This document shows, piece by piece, positions 23,385 through 31,707 of a stretch of DNA of 33,241 bases. Within the stretch, counting starts at the first letter, position 1, and every line of letters starts with the position of its first letter. This DNA comes from Candidatus Magnetocorallium paracelense. GTDB taxonomy: Bacteria; Nitrospirota; Thermodesulfovibrionia; Thermodesulfovibrionales; Magnetobacteriaceae. A program made the position numbers and the translations under genes. A model generated the notes under the pieces. That model had not been told where the DNA came from, ran no database searches, and saw nothing but the letters and a program-made list of their open reading frames with translations. The stretch is taken from contig JAREWP010000073.1 in NCBI GenBank assembly GCA_029001845.1, forward strand, positions 1-33,241. Reading direction: 5' to 3'.

Positions 23385-23546
23385 CCTAAATACAGCTATC
23401 AGCTATCAGCTATCAGCTATCAGCCAAGGAAATTTCTGACATAATGATAATAATATTCACCTTGCAGGTGAGTGTAATTCAAGCTGTCAGCTGTAGTCAT
23501 TAAAGAGCTGACAGCTGATTGCTGACTGCTAAATGCTTTTTTAGTT
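23385..23546. repeat. B element, copy 3, with AGCTATC heptamer array
   Basis: The left end carries four tandem copies of the heptamer AGCTATC (23394-23421). The core has TTCACCTTGCAGGTGA, and the right end has GCTGATTGCTGACTGC and AAATGCTTTTTTAG. It ends only seven bases before the start codon of the second receptor. A TATAAT at 23373-23378 lies just outside the left end. Confidence 0.8.
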
Positions 23547-23553
23547 ATTATTT

Positions 23554-25572
23554 ATGAATATATCAGTCAGACAACGAATTTTTTATCCATTATTTCTTAC
23601 CATACTTTTCCTTGTAAGCATAAGTTCCCGGGCGTGGTGTCAGCTGCAGCACGAATTTGAAGCAACCGAGGAAGAGTTGCTTTTTGTGGAAATACCCATC
23701 GTTGTTACGGCATCAAGGAAAGAACAATACATCACGGAAGCTCCGTCCAATATTACTGTAATCACTTCAGAGGAGATAAGACAATCCGGCGCCCGTACAA
23801 TTGGAGATATTTTGAAGAGAATTCCCGGTATAGAGATTAACATGCACCGCAAAGGATTGGGCAGAATATGGATTCGGGCGGTAACCGGTCGTTATAATGA
23901 CAAAATCCTCTTTATGATCGACGGTTATCCCTGGCGTGAACTGGTGTACGGGCAATTTCCCGTAGACGAACAACTCCCGCTTGCTCATATAAAAAGAGTC
24001 GAGGTTATTAAAGGTCCCGGCTCTTCTCTTTACGGTACAAACGCCTTTGCCGGTGTCATTAATGTAATTACCAAGGATGCTTCCGATATTGATGGTTGTG
24101 AAATGGAAGGCGGAGTGGGAAACTGGGACACCCAGAGCCATCATCTGCTTTGCGGCAAAGAAAAGAAATCCGCCGGTTTTGTTTTCTTTGCAAACTATTA
24201 CAACAGTGAAGGCGATAAGCATGAGAGAGACAGGAAGGGAGAATCAACGGACAGACGAGACCCCAAAAAACAGATCGAGCTGAATCTGAAGGGATATTGG
24301 GGCGATTTTACGTTCGGCGTCAAACATCTCTGGTATGACTGGGAGTATCTTATGTATCCAGATTCAAGAGACCGATATGATGATTGGGAGAATTCTTTTT
24401 TTCATATTGGTTACTCGAAATCCCTTTCCGATCAACTCCATCTCATGGTAAGCTCTTACTACAACCTCTTCGATCACAATACAGAGAAAAGAAAGAGAAA
24501 AAACGATTCACTGACTAAGGTCGCCGACCGACAGGAGAGAACCGATGTGTTTGGCGCAGGAATACAAGTGGATTATAACCCCTTTAAAAACCATTTCATT
24601 ACGGCAGGTATTGAATACGAAAGAGAAATGGCGGACAAACTCCTTGAAACATACTATAAAACAGATGACCCCGACCAGGAGGAGCAAACCGCTCGTTGGG
24701 CGGAGCCGGCAAGACCCCATAATTCCAATTGGGGATTGTATTTGGAGGATACCTATAAGATCCTGCCCTGGATAAATATTGTGGCCGGTGTTCGCTATGA
24801 CAAACATGAGGAGTATGGAGGCGCCTTAAGTCCTCGGGGCGCGATCATTCTCAAGCCTGCGGAGAATCTGGTAACAAAAATTTTATATGGCCAGGCCTTT
24901 CGTGCTCCAAGCTATCGTGAGATGTACATAAGAGAAGATAATGACGAGAATAACGGTAACAGGAACCTTGACCCCGAATATATACGGACAGCGGAATTGA
25001 ATGTATCTTATGCGCCAATGAAACAAATGAAGCTGGATGTCAGTCTTTTTTTTCAGGAAATCGATGACGCCATAGGGAGCAGGGAAACAGAGGACGGAAG
25101 CATGTATGACAACCTTGGCGAAATCGATATTCATGGTATAGAACCTGGTATTGAAGTGGAACTTTTCAATAAAAAACTGACTGCATTCGCCAATTACACC
25201 TATTATTTCAAAGCGGAAGACGACAATGGCGACAATTTACCGAATATTGCCAGACAGATGGCCAATGTCGGATTAAATATAAAGACCGGGAAATATCTTA
25301 CTATCAATACAACGTTAAGCTATGTAGGGAGAAGAAATAAGCCCGACGATTATCAGGGGCAAGTGGACGATGCAGACAGAAAAGACAATCTGGGAGGATA
25401 TGAAAGAGTCGATTTGGTCCTTACAGGCAGGAATCTGCCTGTCGACATTTCTCTTGGAGTTTACAATATTTTTAATGTTCAGTCCTTCAACCCATCCTAT
25501 GAGCCGGGCAGCTATTATGACATCGAACATCCCGGCAGAAGCGCTCTGTTGAAAGTCGCCTATACGTTTTAA
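23554..25572 (+). CDS. TonB-dependent outer-membrane receptor
   Basis: The 672-residue receptor has a signal peptide (about 1-29), a clear TonB box (EIPIVVTASR, about 47-56), a plug with ITVITSEEIRQSGARTIGDI, ILFMIDGYPW and VEVIKGPGSSLYGTNAFAGV, and a barrel ending LLKVAYTF. The plug is of the BtuB/CirA/iron-complex type; it lacks the CxxxM motif of the first receptor, so a different ligand is likely (siderophore, haem, cobalamin or a related chelate). No cobalamin riboswitch was found upstream. The ATG has no ribosome-site match because B copy 3 ends seven bases before it, and B copy 4 begins at its stop codon. The gene is thus enclosed exactly by two copies of one repeat. Energy probably comes from the TonB cluster at 11632-17383. 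Confidence 0.92.
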   Translation: MNISVRQRIFYPLFLTILFLVSISSRAWCQLQHEFEATEEELLFVEIPIVVTASRKEQYITEAPSNITVITSEEIRQSGARTIGDILKRIPGIEINMHRKGLGRIWIRAVTGRYNDKILFMIDGYPWRELVYGQFPVDEQLPLAHIKRVEVIKGPGSSLYGTNAFAGVINVITKDASDIDGCEMEGGVGNWDTQSHHLLCGKEKKSAGFVFFANYYNSEGDKHERDRKGESTDRRDPKKQIELNLKGYWGDFTFGVKHLWYDWEYLMYPDSRDRYDDWENSFFHIGYSKSLSDQLHLMVSSYYNLFDHNTEKRKRKNDSLTKVADRQERTDVFGAGIQVDYNPFKNHFITAGIEYEREMADKLLETYYKTDDPDQEEQTARWAEPARPHNSNWGLYLEDTYKILPWINIVAGVRYDKHEEYGGALSPRGAIILKPAENLVTKILYGQAFRAPSYREMYIREDNDENNGNRNLDPEYIRTAELNVSYAPMKQMKLDVSLFFQEIDDAIGSRETEDGSMYDNLGEIDIHGIEPGIEVELFNKKLTAFANYTYYFKAEDDNGDNLPNIARQMANVGLNIKTGKYLTINTTLSYVGRRNKPDDYQGQVDDADRKDNLGGYERVDLVLTGRNLPVDISLGVYNIFNVQSFNPSYEPGSYYDIEHPGRSALLKVAYTF

Positions 25573-25710
25573 CTAAAAACAGCAGTCAGCAATCAGCTGT
25601 CAGGCTTCAGCTAAGGAAACTCCTGATGTTATGCCAATAATAAGCATCGAATGTGTTTTTAATCGTATAGTGTTGCTATTAAAAAGCTGACTGCTAAATG
25701 CTGTTTTTTA
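25571..25710. repeat. B element, copy 4
   Basis: It begins AACTAAAAACAGCAGTCAGC, whose first bases are part of the receptor stop codon, and ends GCTGACTGC then AAATGCTGTTTTTTA. The core CTTCAGCTAAGGAAAC and TTATGCCAATAATAAGC match copy 2. It separates the converging receptor and cheA genes and could act as a bidirectional terminator. Confidence 0.85.
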
Positions 25711-25740
25711 AAGATTGATTGCTTTCATTGGGGCACTGTT

Positions 25741-27864
25741 TCAGCTATTGTTCAGACTCCCCAGTTCCTCTTTTTCAACGAACTGCGTCATTTTTTGAAT
25801 ATCCAAAATAAGAGCAACCGTTCCGTCTCCAAGAATGGTGGCCCCTGACAGTCCTTCTACATTTTTATAAATGCTTCCCAGCGATTTTATCACTGTCTGA
25901 TACTCTCCTACAACGTAATCCACTACAAATCCCGTTCTTCGACCGCTTTGTTCGGTAATGACAATCTGCTCGATCTCCGGCTCTTTACCGCTGATTCCAA
26001 ACCACTCCCTTAATCTTATATAGGGAACAAGTTCACCTCTTACATTCACCATATGGCGACCGTGGGACTTTGCTACATCGGCCTGAGTCAGCTCAATACA
26101 CTCTTCCACAGAGGAGAGAGAGATCACGAAATTCTCATCCTTTATTCTCACCAGTAATCCGTCAATGATGGCCAGTGTGAGAGGAAGCTTTAAAGTCATC
26201 GTCGTTCCCCGGCCAATCGTACTCTCCACATCGACAGTACCTCGTAAGGCGTCTATGTTCCTTTTTACAACATCCATCCCCACTCCGCGCCCCGATACGC
26301 TTGTTACTTTCTCGGCAGTAGAGAAACCCGGCTCGAATATAAGACCATATATTTCATTGTCCGACAATTCGGTGTCAACCGTTATCAATCCGTTTTTAAC
26401 GGCCTTCGCCTTTATTGCCTCTGTGGATATGCCTTTTCCGTCATCTTTTATACGTATCAACACATTGGCGCCGGAGTGCTCGGCTGAAAGGTGAACTGTA
26501 CCTTCTTTGGGTTTTCCCTTTTTCACTCTCTCATCGGGAGATTCTATGCCGTGATCGATGCTGTTTCTTATAATATGCACCAGGGGATCGTTTAACTTTT
26601 CGATGACTGTCTTGTCCAGTTCGGTGTCTCCTCCGTCAGTTAGCATTATTACTTCACGGCCCAGCTCATTCGAGAGATCCCGTACAAGTCTTTTGAACTT
26701 ACTGAATGTCGTACCTATGGGAAGCATTCGTATGCTCATCGTATCATCGCGCAACTCGGAGGTCAGTCTCTCGACTTCCTCGGAGATTAATATGATTTCG
26801 GGATCGTTCTTAATGACTGCCGTCTGACTGAGACGGGCCTGTACGGTTACCAGTTCTCCTACGAGATTGACGAGGGTATCGAGCTTCTCCGAAGGCACTC
26901 GTATACTTGAAGCAGAATCCTTTTTCTGGCTCTTCTCCCTCACTTTTCTGACATGCTGCTGCTCTACTAGGGCTGCCTGCACTTCATCGGGCTGTACCAG
27001 GCCGGCATCGACAATCAGGTCTCCCAAACGTTTTTTGTTGTTCAATATCCTTTGCAACTCTTCTTTTGATACATCTCCCCTTTCTATGAGGATCTCTCCG
27101 AGTTTCTTGTAATCTCCTTCGTCGTCAAGGGCATCCATTGTGTCAATTTTTTGAACGGTTATCTCACACTCGTCTTCTACAAAAATAAAGACATCGTTTA
27201 TCGCATTTTCTCCATTGGTCGTGGTTAGTATGATATCCCAATATGTATAACACAATTCGGAATCGAATTCGTCAAGCAAAGGGATGTCATGTACATGGGC
27301 CACAATCTCACACTCTCCAAGTGTTCGAAGTTCATTTAACAGAGGCATGGGATTCGTGCCGTTTGCAAAGAGCTCTCTGTTTGGTTTGAAGCGAACCCTG
27401 TATGTAACGGCTCTTTCTTCAATCCTTTCCTGAGAAATGGTTTCCTGTGCAGGCGCTACGGACTGTTCGCCGGAGTCAGGCAGAAGTTTTCTCAGTCCTT
27501 CGGTGATCTTACCGGCGCCGGTTTCATCGACGGCCTCTCCGGTTTCAGCCGAATCTATCAGCGCTCTTATGTGGTCCCTTGCCGACAGCGTAAGGTCTAT
27601 CAGCGTTTTTGTCACTGTAATTCTACCGTTTCTTACTTCGTCGAATACGGTCTCTACATCATGTGTAAAAGCAGCGACATCGTCAAAACCGAACATGGCC
27701 CCGGAGCCTTTGATTGTATGCATGGCGCGAAACACGCGGCCAATCAGATCTTCGTCATCAGGGGCCTCTTCAAGCTCGAGAAGCGAGGTCTCAAGCTCAG
27801 TTAACAATTCTGACGCTTCAACTTTAAAAGCCTCTCTTCCGGGGTCTGTATCGACATTACTCAT
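25741..27864 (-). CDS. cheA: CheA histidine kinase with an inserted MshEN/GspE-N-like segment
   Basis: CheA phosphorylates CheY in chemotaxis-type signalling. The 707-residue protein has an HPt domain with His49 (AMHTIKGSGAMFGF), a P2-like region (about 155-240), a dimerisation helix pair (about 320-390), an ATPase domain with the N box (IIRNSIDHGIES) and G boxes (DDGKGIS, GRGVGMDVV, GRGTTMTLKLP), and a C-terminal CheW-like domain. Residues about 254-304 hold two short repeats, KLGEILIERGDVSKEEL and RLGDLIVDAGLVQPDEV, that resemble the N-terminal MshEN-type motif of GspE/PilB ATPases, which can bind cyclic-di-GMP. The gene overlaps cheY by four bases, with AAGGTG before the ATG. Confidence 0.95.
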   Translation of the reverse strand: MSNVDTDPGREAFKVEASELLTELETSLLELEEAPDDEDLIGRVFRAMHTIKGSGAMFGFDDVAAFTHDVETVFDEVRNGRITVTKTLIDLTLSARDHIRALIDSAETGEAVDETGAGKITEGLRKLLPDSGEQSVAPAQETISQERIEERAVTYRVRFKPNRELFANGTNPMPLLNELRTLGECEIVAHVHDIPLLDEFDSELCYTYWDIILTTTNGENAINDVFIFVEDECEITVQKIDTMDALDDEGDYKKLGEILIERGDVSKEELQRILNNKKRLGDLIVDAGLVQPDEVQAALVEQQHVRKVREKSQKKDSASSIRVPSEKLDTLVNLVGELVTVQARLSQTAVIKNDPEIILISEEVERLTSELRDDTMSIRMLPIGTTFSKFKRLVRDLSNELGREVIMLTDGGDTELDKTVIEKLNDPLVHIIRNSIDHGIESPDERVKKGKPKEGTVHLSAEHSGANVLIRIKDDGKGISTEAIKAKAVKNGLITVDTELSDNEIYGLIFEPGFSTAEKVTSVSGRGVGMDVVKRNIDALRGTVDVESTIGRGTTMTLKLPLTLAIIDGLLVRIKDENFVISLSSVEECIELTQADVAKSHGRHMVNVRGELVPYIRLREWFGISGKEPEIEQIVITEQSGRRTGFVVDYVVGEYQTVIKSLGSIYKNVEGLSGATILGDGTVALILDIQKMTQFVEKEELGSLNNS

Positions 27865-28226
27865 CCCAGCACCTTCTTTACCACTGCCAGCAACTGGTCA
27901 GGTTTAAAAGGTTTCACGATCCATCCCGTGGCTCCGGCTGCTTTGCCTTCCTGTTTCTTTGCATCCTGCGATTCGGTCGTCAGCATGATGATAGGCACAA
28001 ACTTATATGAAGGGTTCGCCCTCACTTCTTTCATCAACCCAATGCCGTCGAGATTGGGCATGTTGAGATCGGTTATAATCATTTGCACCTGCGCACTGTT
28101 TAATTTAGTTAAGGCATCTTTGCCGTCTACGGCTTCAACGACTTCGTATCCCGCTCCTTTTAATGTAAAACTGACCATTTGACGTACACTTGCCGAGTCG
28201 TCTACAGTCATAATTGTCTTGCTCAT
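27861..28226 (-). CDS. cheY: CheY response regulator
   Basis: The 121-residue single-domain receiver keeps all key residues: the acidic pair in TVDDSAS (Asp9, Asp10), phosphoacceptor aspartate in IITDLNMPN (about 53), threonine in LTTESQ and lysine in IVKPFKP. With no output domain it must act by binding another protein, probably the motor or one of the coiled-coil proteins encoded just upstream. GGAGGT lies five bases before the ATG. It is coupled to cheA downstream; a B element and a hairpin separate it from the CheZ-like gene upstream. Confidence 0.95.
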   Translation of the reverse strand: MSKTIMTVDDSASVRQMVSFTLKGAGYEVVEAVDGKDALTKLNSAQVQMIITDLNMPNLDGIGLMKEVRANPSYKFVPIIMLTTESQDAKKQEGKAAGATGWIVKPFKPDQLLAVVKKVLG

Positions 28227-28255
28227 CTATACCTCCCTGGTAATATGTATATTAT

Positions 28256-28395
28256 CCAAAAAAACGGCAGTCAGCTGTCAGCGATCAGCCTTCAGCAAAA
28301 GAAAGTATTGATCTTACGCCAAAATAAGCTTCACCTTACGGGTGAATGTAATTAAAAGCTGATAGTTGATGACTGACGGCTACATGTTTTTTTAG
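28256..28395. repeat. B element, copy 5
   Basis: The left end is AAAAAAACGGCAGTCAGC, the core CTTCACCTTACGGGTGA, and the right end GATGACTGACGGC then ATGTTTTTTTAGG. Orientation is that of copies 2-4. It interrupts the chemotaxis operon between the 473-residue CheZ-like gene and cheY, starting 30 bases before the cheY start. Confidence 0.85.
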
Positions 28396-28409
28396 GATCA
28401 TTGTTTATG

Positions 28410-28466
28410 TAATTTTAATCGGCTTAAACCACTACCATAAGCAGCGGATTAAGCCGATTAAAATTA
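28410..28466 (-). terminator. Perfect 18-bp hairpin at the end of the CheZ-like gene
   Basis: TAATTTTAATCGGCTTAA (28410-28427) pairs exactly with 28449-28466 around a 21-base loop. The distal arm includes the stop codon of the gene at 28464-29885. There is no T-run after the stem on that strand, so it may attenuate or protect the transcript instead of ending it. Confidence 0.45.
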
Positions 28467-29885
28467 AAAAAGTTCTACATTATCTCCCAATTCGTCTCCG
28501 CCGTTGTCTTCTGCAGCCTCATTATCTGAGGATTCGCCGGTTTCGTCCATTCCAAATAAATCGATCTCTCCCAGGTCAACACCTTCCATAACAGCTTCAT
28601 GCACTTGTCTCTCGCTCTGCATTGTGTACCTCTCAAGCAATTCGGCAAGGTCCGGAGTAAATTCAACAGGGCATGCACTGTCCGATATACATTGGTTTAC
28701 TTCAAACCGTATGTTATCAATTTCCGTTGTTATTGTACCTATTCGGTTTTTTATCGTCTTATCGAAGGAAATCATCGATATGACACCCAATATTTCGGTA
28801 TTGAGCTTTTCGGCCTCTGCAAGAATTTCATTTATTGAATGTTTTAACTCGCCGCTGTGACGAAACAGTTTTTCCACTGCCTCATTCGTGTCCCTGCTGA
28901 AATCATGGATCAATCCCGCCAGGTTGTCAAAGTTGTTCTTTACTATCTCCTTCATCTCTTCTGTTGTTCCGCCCGAATTGTTCGTTTCATTAGATTCTTT
29001 AACATTCATACAGGCTTCTTGAACGGGAGTATCCGCTATGGTAAGGCTCATCTCTTTAATATTGGAAGATATATCGGAGAGGAGTTTTGATAATTCTTCC
29101 GCTTTTTGGGTACTGTCCTGCCCGCTCTCTCCAAGAATTGCATTTGCATCCTCTGCCTGTTCCAATATGAGACCGGATACTTTTAAAAGATGGCTTGAAA
29201 TGTTTTCAGCGGCCTTTGTTGTTTCCTTCGCTACATTGTCAAGTTGCGCTTTTTGTATCTCAAGGGCTTTGGAAATCCAATGATTAAGCATAATTCTTTC
29301 ATCTCCGTCTCTGCCTTGGAGAGATGCTGTCTTTTCTGCAATGTCCGATAAAGACTTCCCTGCATGTTCCATTTGCTGTCTGGTTATATCATGGAATTGA
29401 ATGGCGGAAACGACTTCTCCTATCTCCGGCGTTATTCGGGAGGCGCGATCGGCCGTTCTGTTGCAGAAAAGTTTCGCCTCTTCGAAACTTGTCGATATCT
29501 CATCGATTAGGAGAGATGTCGAATCATTTATTACCTCAAGTTTTACTTTCAGATCGTTTTTTTGAATCAATGTATTCGATTGCAAAAGCGCTTCAGATAT
29601 GGTGCTTATAAAAGTTTCATTTTCCTGTTGTAGCTTTTGTAATAATATTTCTCTCTGATCTTTATTGGCGTCGCTGTTAATTGCTTCCAACAGGGATGTC
29701 ACATGATTAGAACATTCCATGCCTGCAAAGGAACAGGCATAGAGGTTTTCTCCTACCTTAAGAAACTCATTCTCCGTTTCCATGGCAATGGTTCCCAACT
29801 GGATCGCCAACTGTCTTAATGTTGTAATCATGTTTGAATAATTCATATCGATGAAAGTCTCTTTTTTCGTCTGCTCTCCATTCAA
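28464..29885 (-). CDS. CheZ-like soluble coiled-coil chemotaxis protein (473 aa)
   Basis: This soluble, almost all-helical protein has no membrane segment. Residues 161-174, AIQFHDITRQQMEH, carry D166-x-x-x-Q170, the same spacing as the catalytic D-x-x-x-Q of CheZ phosphatases (D-L-T-G-Q in E. coli). The C-terminus has YTMQSERQVHEAV and an acidic tail ending DNVELF, which recalls the CheY-binding C-terminal helix of CheZ. The 567-residue neighbour has the same layout. The likely role is CheY-P dephosphorylation or scaffolding; a methyl-accepting receptor is less likely because no HAMP or signalling hairpin is seen. The start is TTG 29885 (AGGGA upstream) or ATG 29846. It lies 20 bases after the neighbour. 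Confidence 0.7.
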   Translation of the reverse strand: MNGEQTKKETFIDMNYSNMITTLRQLAIQLGTIAMETENEFLKVGENLYACSFAGMECSNHVTSLLEAINSDANKDQREILLQKLQQENETFISTISEALLQSNTLIQKNDLKVKLEVINDSTSLLIDEISTSFEEAKLFCNRTADRASRITPEIGEVVSAIQFHDITRQQMEHAGKSLSDIAEKTASLQGRDGDERIMLNHWISKALEIQKAQLDNVAKETTKAAENISSHLLKVSGLILEQAEDANAILGESGQDSTQKAEELSKLLSDISSNIKEMSLTIADTPVQEACMNVKESNETNNSGGTTEEMKEIVKNNFDNLAGLIHDFSRDTNEAVEKLFRHSGELKHSINEILAEAEKLNTEILGVISMISFDKTIKNRIGTITTEIDNIRFEVNQCISDSACPVEFTPDLAELLERYTMQSERQVHEAVMEGVDLGEIDLFGMDETGESSDNEAAEDNGGDELGDNVELF

Positions 29886-29905
29886 TGGGTGACATCCCTG
29901 TTTTG

Positions 29906-31609
29906 TTAAAACAACTCTATATCCCCAAAGCTTTCTTCTGCATCGGAGTCTTCTCCTACTGCGGCCTGATGTATGTTTCGCTCGCTTGCCATTGTATAGA
30001 AATCCTTTAAATCTTCAAATTCCTCTGTCAGTTCATCTGTTTTTTTATCTCCGGCGTCTGCCTGCTTTTTACTCTCCTTTTTAACGATTTCCTCCAATCT
30101 TTTAATTACTTTTTCCAGCATATTTTGAATTTCCTCTCCAAAGCGGGTCTCCGATACAAGGAGTTTTACCTGAATCGCAATTGCCTGTGTGTTGGCCATG
30201 ATGTTGTTCAACGATCTGGAGAGGTCTTCAATATTTGTTTCCATCCGCTGTGTCGATAACGGGACCCGCCTGAGCATGCTTCCTGTTCGTATGATTTGGG
30301 GAGTGACTTTGTCTGAGTAATCGAGATTTATTTCAGTTAACAGCTCATAGGTGCCTGAAAGCAGTTTTTGTTTGTCAGGCGCTTCCTTGTTAATACGTTT
30401 AGAGTATTCATCTATCATCTCGGAGAGTGCTTTTAAGCGATTATTAGAAAAGGTTTTGAGTGTTGTCACCAATTGTTCCAGTCTTTCCGTGGTCATTGTG
30501 AGCATGGAAATCGCTTTCTGAGCCTGGTATATGTTGTTCTCGGCCTGAGACAGGCTTCTCATTACTTCAGATGTCAAAGAATCATTAAAAAAACTCAGGC
30601 CCAGGATGGTTGTCAGATTATATTTAATCTCCTCTGTGTCCTGCAGTAACTGCCTCTGCGTCTCTCTGAGGTTGTTTATTGCTTTTATCTGCTCCACGGC
30701 GTTTTCCAGGATTTTATTAAAATTACCTTGTATTGTCTTAAATGCATTATGGAAATCCTTTAAACACTCTTTAAGCTGATCTGCCGTTATACGAAGAGCC
30801 GTTATAAACCATAATTTATCTCTGTCCGTTTCCAGTTTGTCATATCTCTCCTCAACTTTTAAAAGAATCTCTACGGCATGTTGAATTCTCTGGGTGTTTA
30901 TATCGTCATATTGAATGGCGCCAATTATCTCGAATACGATTCCGTTTACTTTGTTCGAACGAGACTCTGCATCGTCACATGCTTTTGAGATATTTTTTGT
31001 TGATGAGAGCATTCGCTTCGCAGCCGTTGAAATTGTACGTTTATACGCTTTTAGAGCAGCGATTGAACTCTCCAGATCAGTAGTGATTCGTAATGTAAGA
31101 TTGTTCATCGTGCCTGAGGCGTGTTGAGTTACGGTTACGATTTCATGTGTCAGGGGATGTGACTGTAAAAGAAGGCTGTCTACGATCGATCCTATTGTCT
31201 GCGCTTCAAGATGTTTGCCGGTATCTCCTTTTAACTGATCAACCGTTGGCGGCAGAAAGGCGTCCTGTTCAAGTGTATATGACCAGGTAAGTATTTCTTT
31301 CATGTTTTGATTAAACTCCGCCTTGCGCTCTATTAATGAGTTCATTTCTCTTGTGGAGTTGTCTATTTCATTGTATACTTTATCCAGTGTTGTCCTCAAA
31401 TCCCCAAGACCCATATCGTTTCCGTTTTTGATCCTGTCCTGTATCAAATTCGCTTCTGTGGCGCTTTTGGCAAAACCGCCGGAAAAGTTTCCGATATGTT
31501 CGCCTATACTAAAAAAGCCTTTTTTACTTACCTTAGGAACTCTTTCAAGAGCTTTTATAATGTTTTGAATTTTTGTCAGGTTGGTTGTTTTATTTTTTTT
31601 GGACTTCAT
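29906..31609 (-). CDS. CheZ-like soluble coiled-coil chemotaxis protein (567 aa)
   Basis: It is a paralogue of the 473-residue protein encoded downstream. It is helical and soluble, and AIQYDDINTQRIQH at 231-244 carries D236-x-x-x-Q240, aligned with the D-x-x-x-Q of its paralogue and of CheZ. Two further segments of similar flavour (LGLSFFNDSLTSEVMRS and ETRFGEEIQNMLEKV) suggest internal repetition. The end is FYTMASERNIHQAAV followed by an acidic tail ending GDIELF, nearly the paralogue's tail. AAGGAGG lies about 11 bases before the ATG. It lies between cheV and the paralogue, so it is probably part of the same CheV-CheY-CheA signalling unit. Confidence 0.7.
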   Translation of the reverse strand: MKSKKNKTTNLTKIQNIIKALERVPKVSKKGFFSIGEHIGNFSGGFAKSATEANLIQDRIKNGNDMGLGDLRTTLDKVYNEIDNSTREMNSLIERKAEFNQNMKEILTWSYTLEQDAFLPPTVDQLKGDTGKHLEAQTIGSIVDSLLLQSHPLTHEIVTVTQHASGTMNNLTLRITTDLESSIAALKAYKRTISTAAKRMLSSTKNISKACDDAESRSNKVNGIVFEIIGAIQYDDINTQRIQHAVEILLKVEERYDKLETDRDKLWFITALRITADQLKECLKDFHNAFKTIQGNFNKILENAVEQIKAINNLRETQRQLLQDTEEIKYNLTTILGLSFFNDSLTSEVMRSLSQAENNIYQAQKAISMLTMTTERLEQLVTTLKTFSNNRLKALSEMIDEYSKRINKEAPDKQKLLSGTYELLTEINLDYSDKVTPQIIRTGSMLRRVPLSTQRMETNIEDLSRSLNNIMANTQAIAIQVKLLVSETRFGEEIQNMLEKVIKRLEEIVKKESKKQADAGDKKTDELTEEFEDLKDFYTMASERNIHQAAVGEDSDAEESFGDIELF

Positions 31610-31707
31610 AATGAGTAATGCCTCCTTATTGTCAGGTTATTGAAAGCAAAAGGGCAATAACTTTTTTCATTTTAAATCAATAACGGCTCACTGTTTGCTG
31701 TGAATCG

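Noticed and set aside
23394-23424. Regular short repeats that could suggest CRISPR
   Set aside because: The units are seven-base head-to-tail copies without spacers, and no cas gene is present.
28464-31609. Calling the two coiled-coil proteins methyl-accepting receptors
   Set aside because: No membrane segments, HAMP domain or signalling hairpin tip were seen; the D-x-x-x-Q and tail fit CheZ better.
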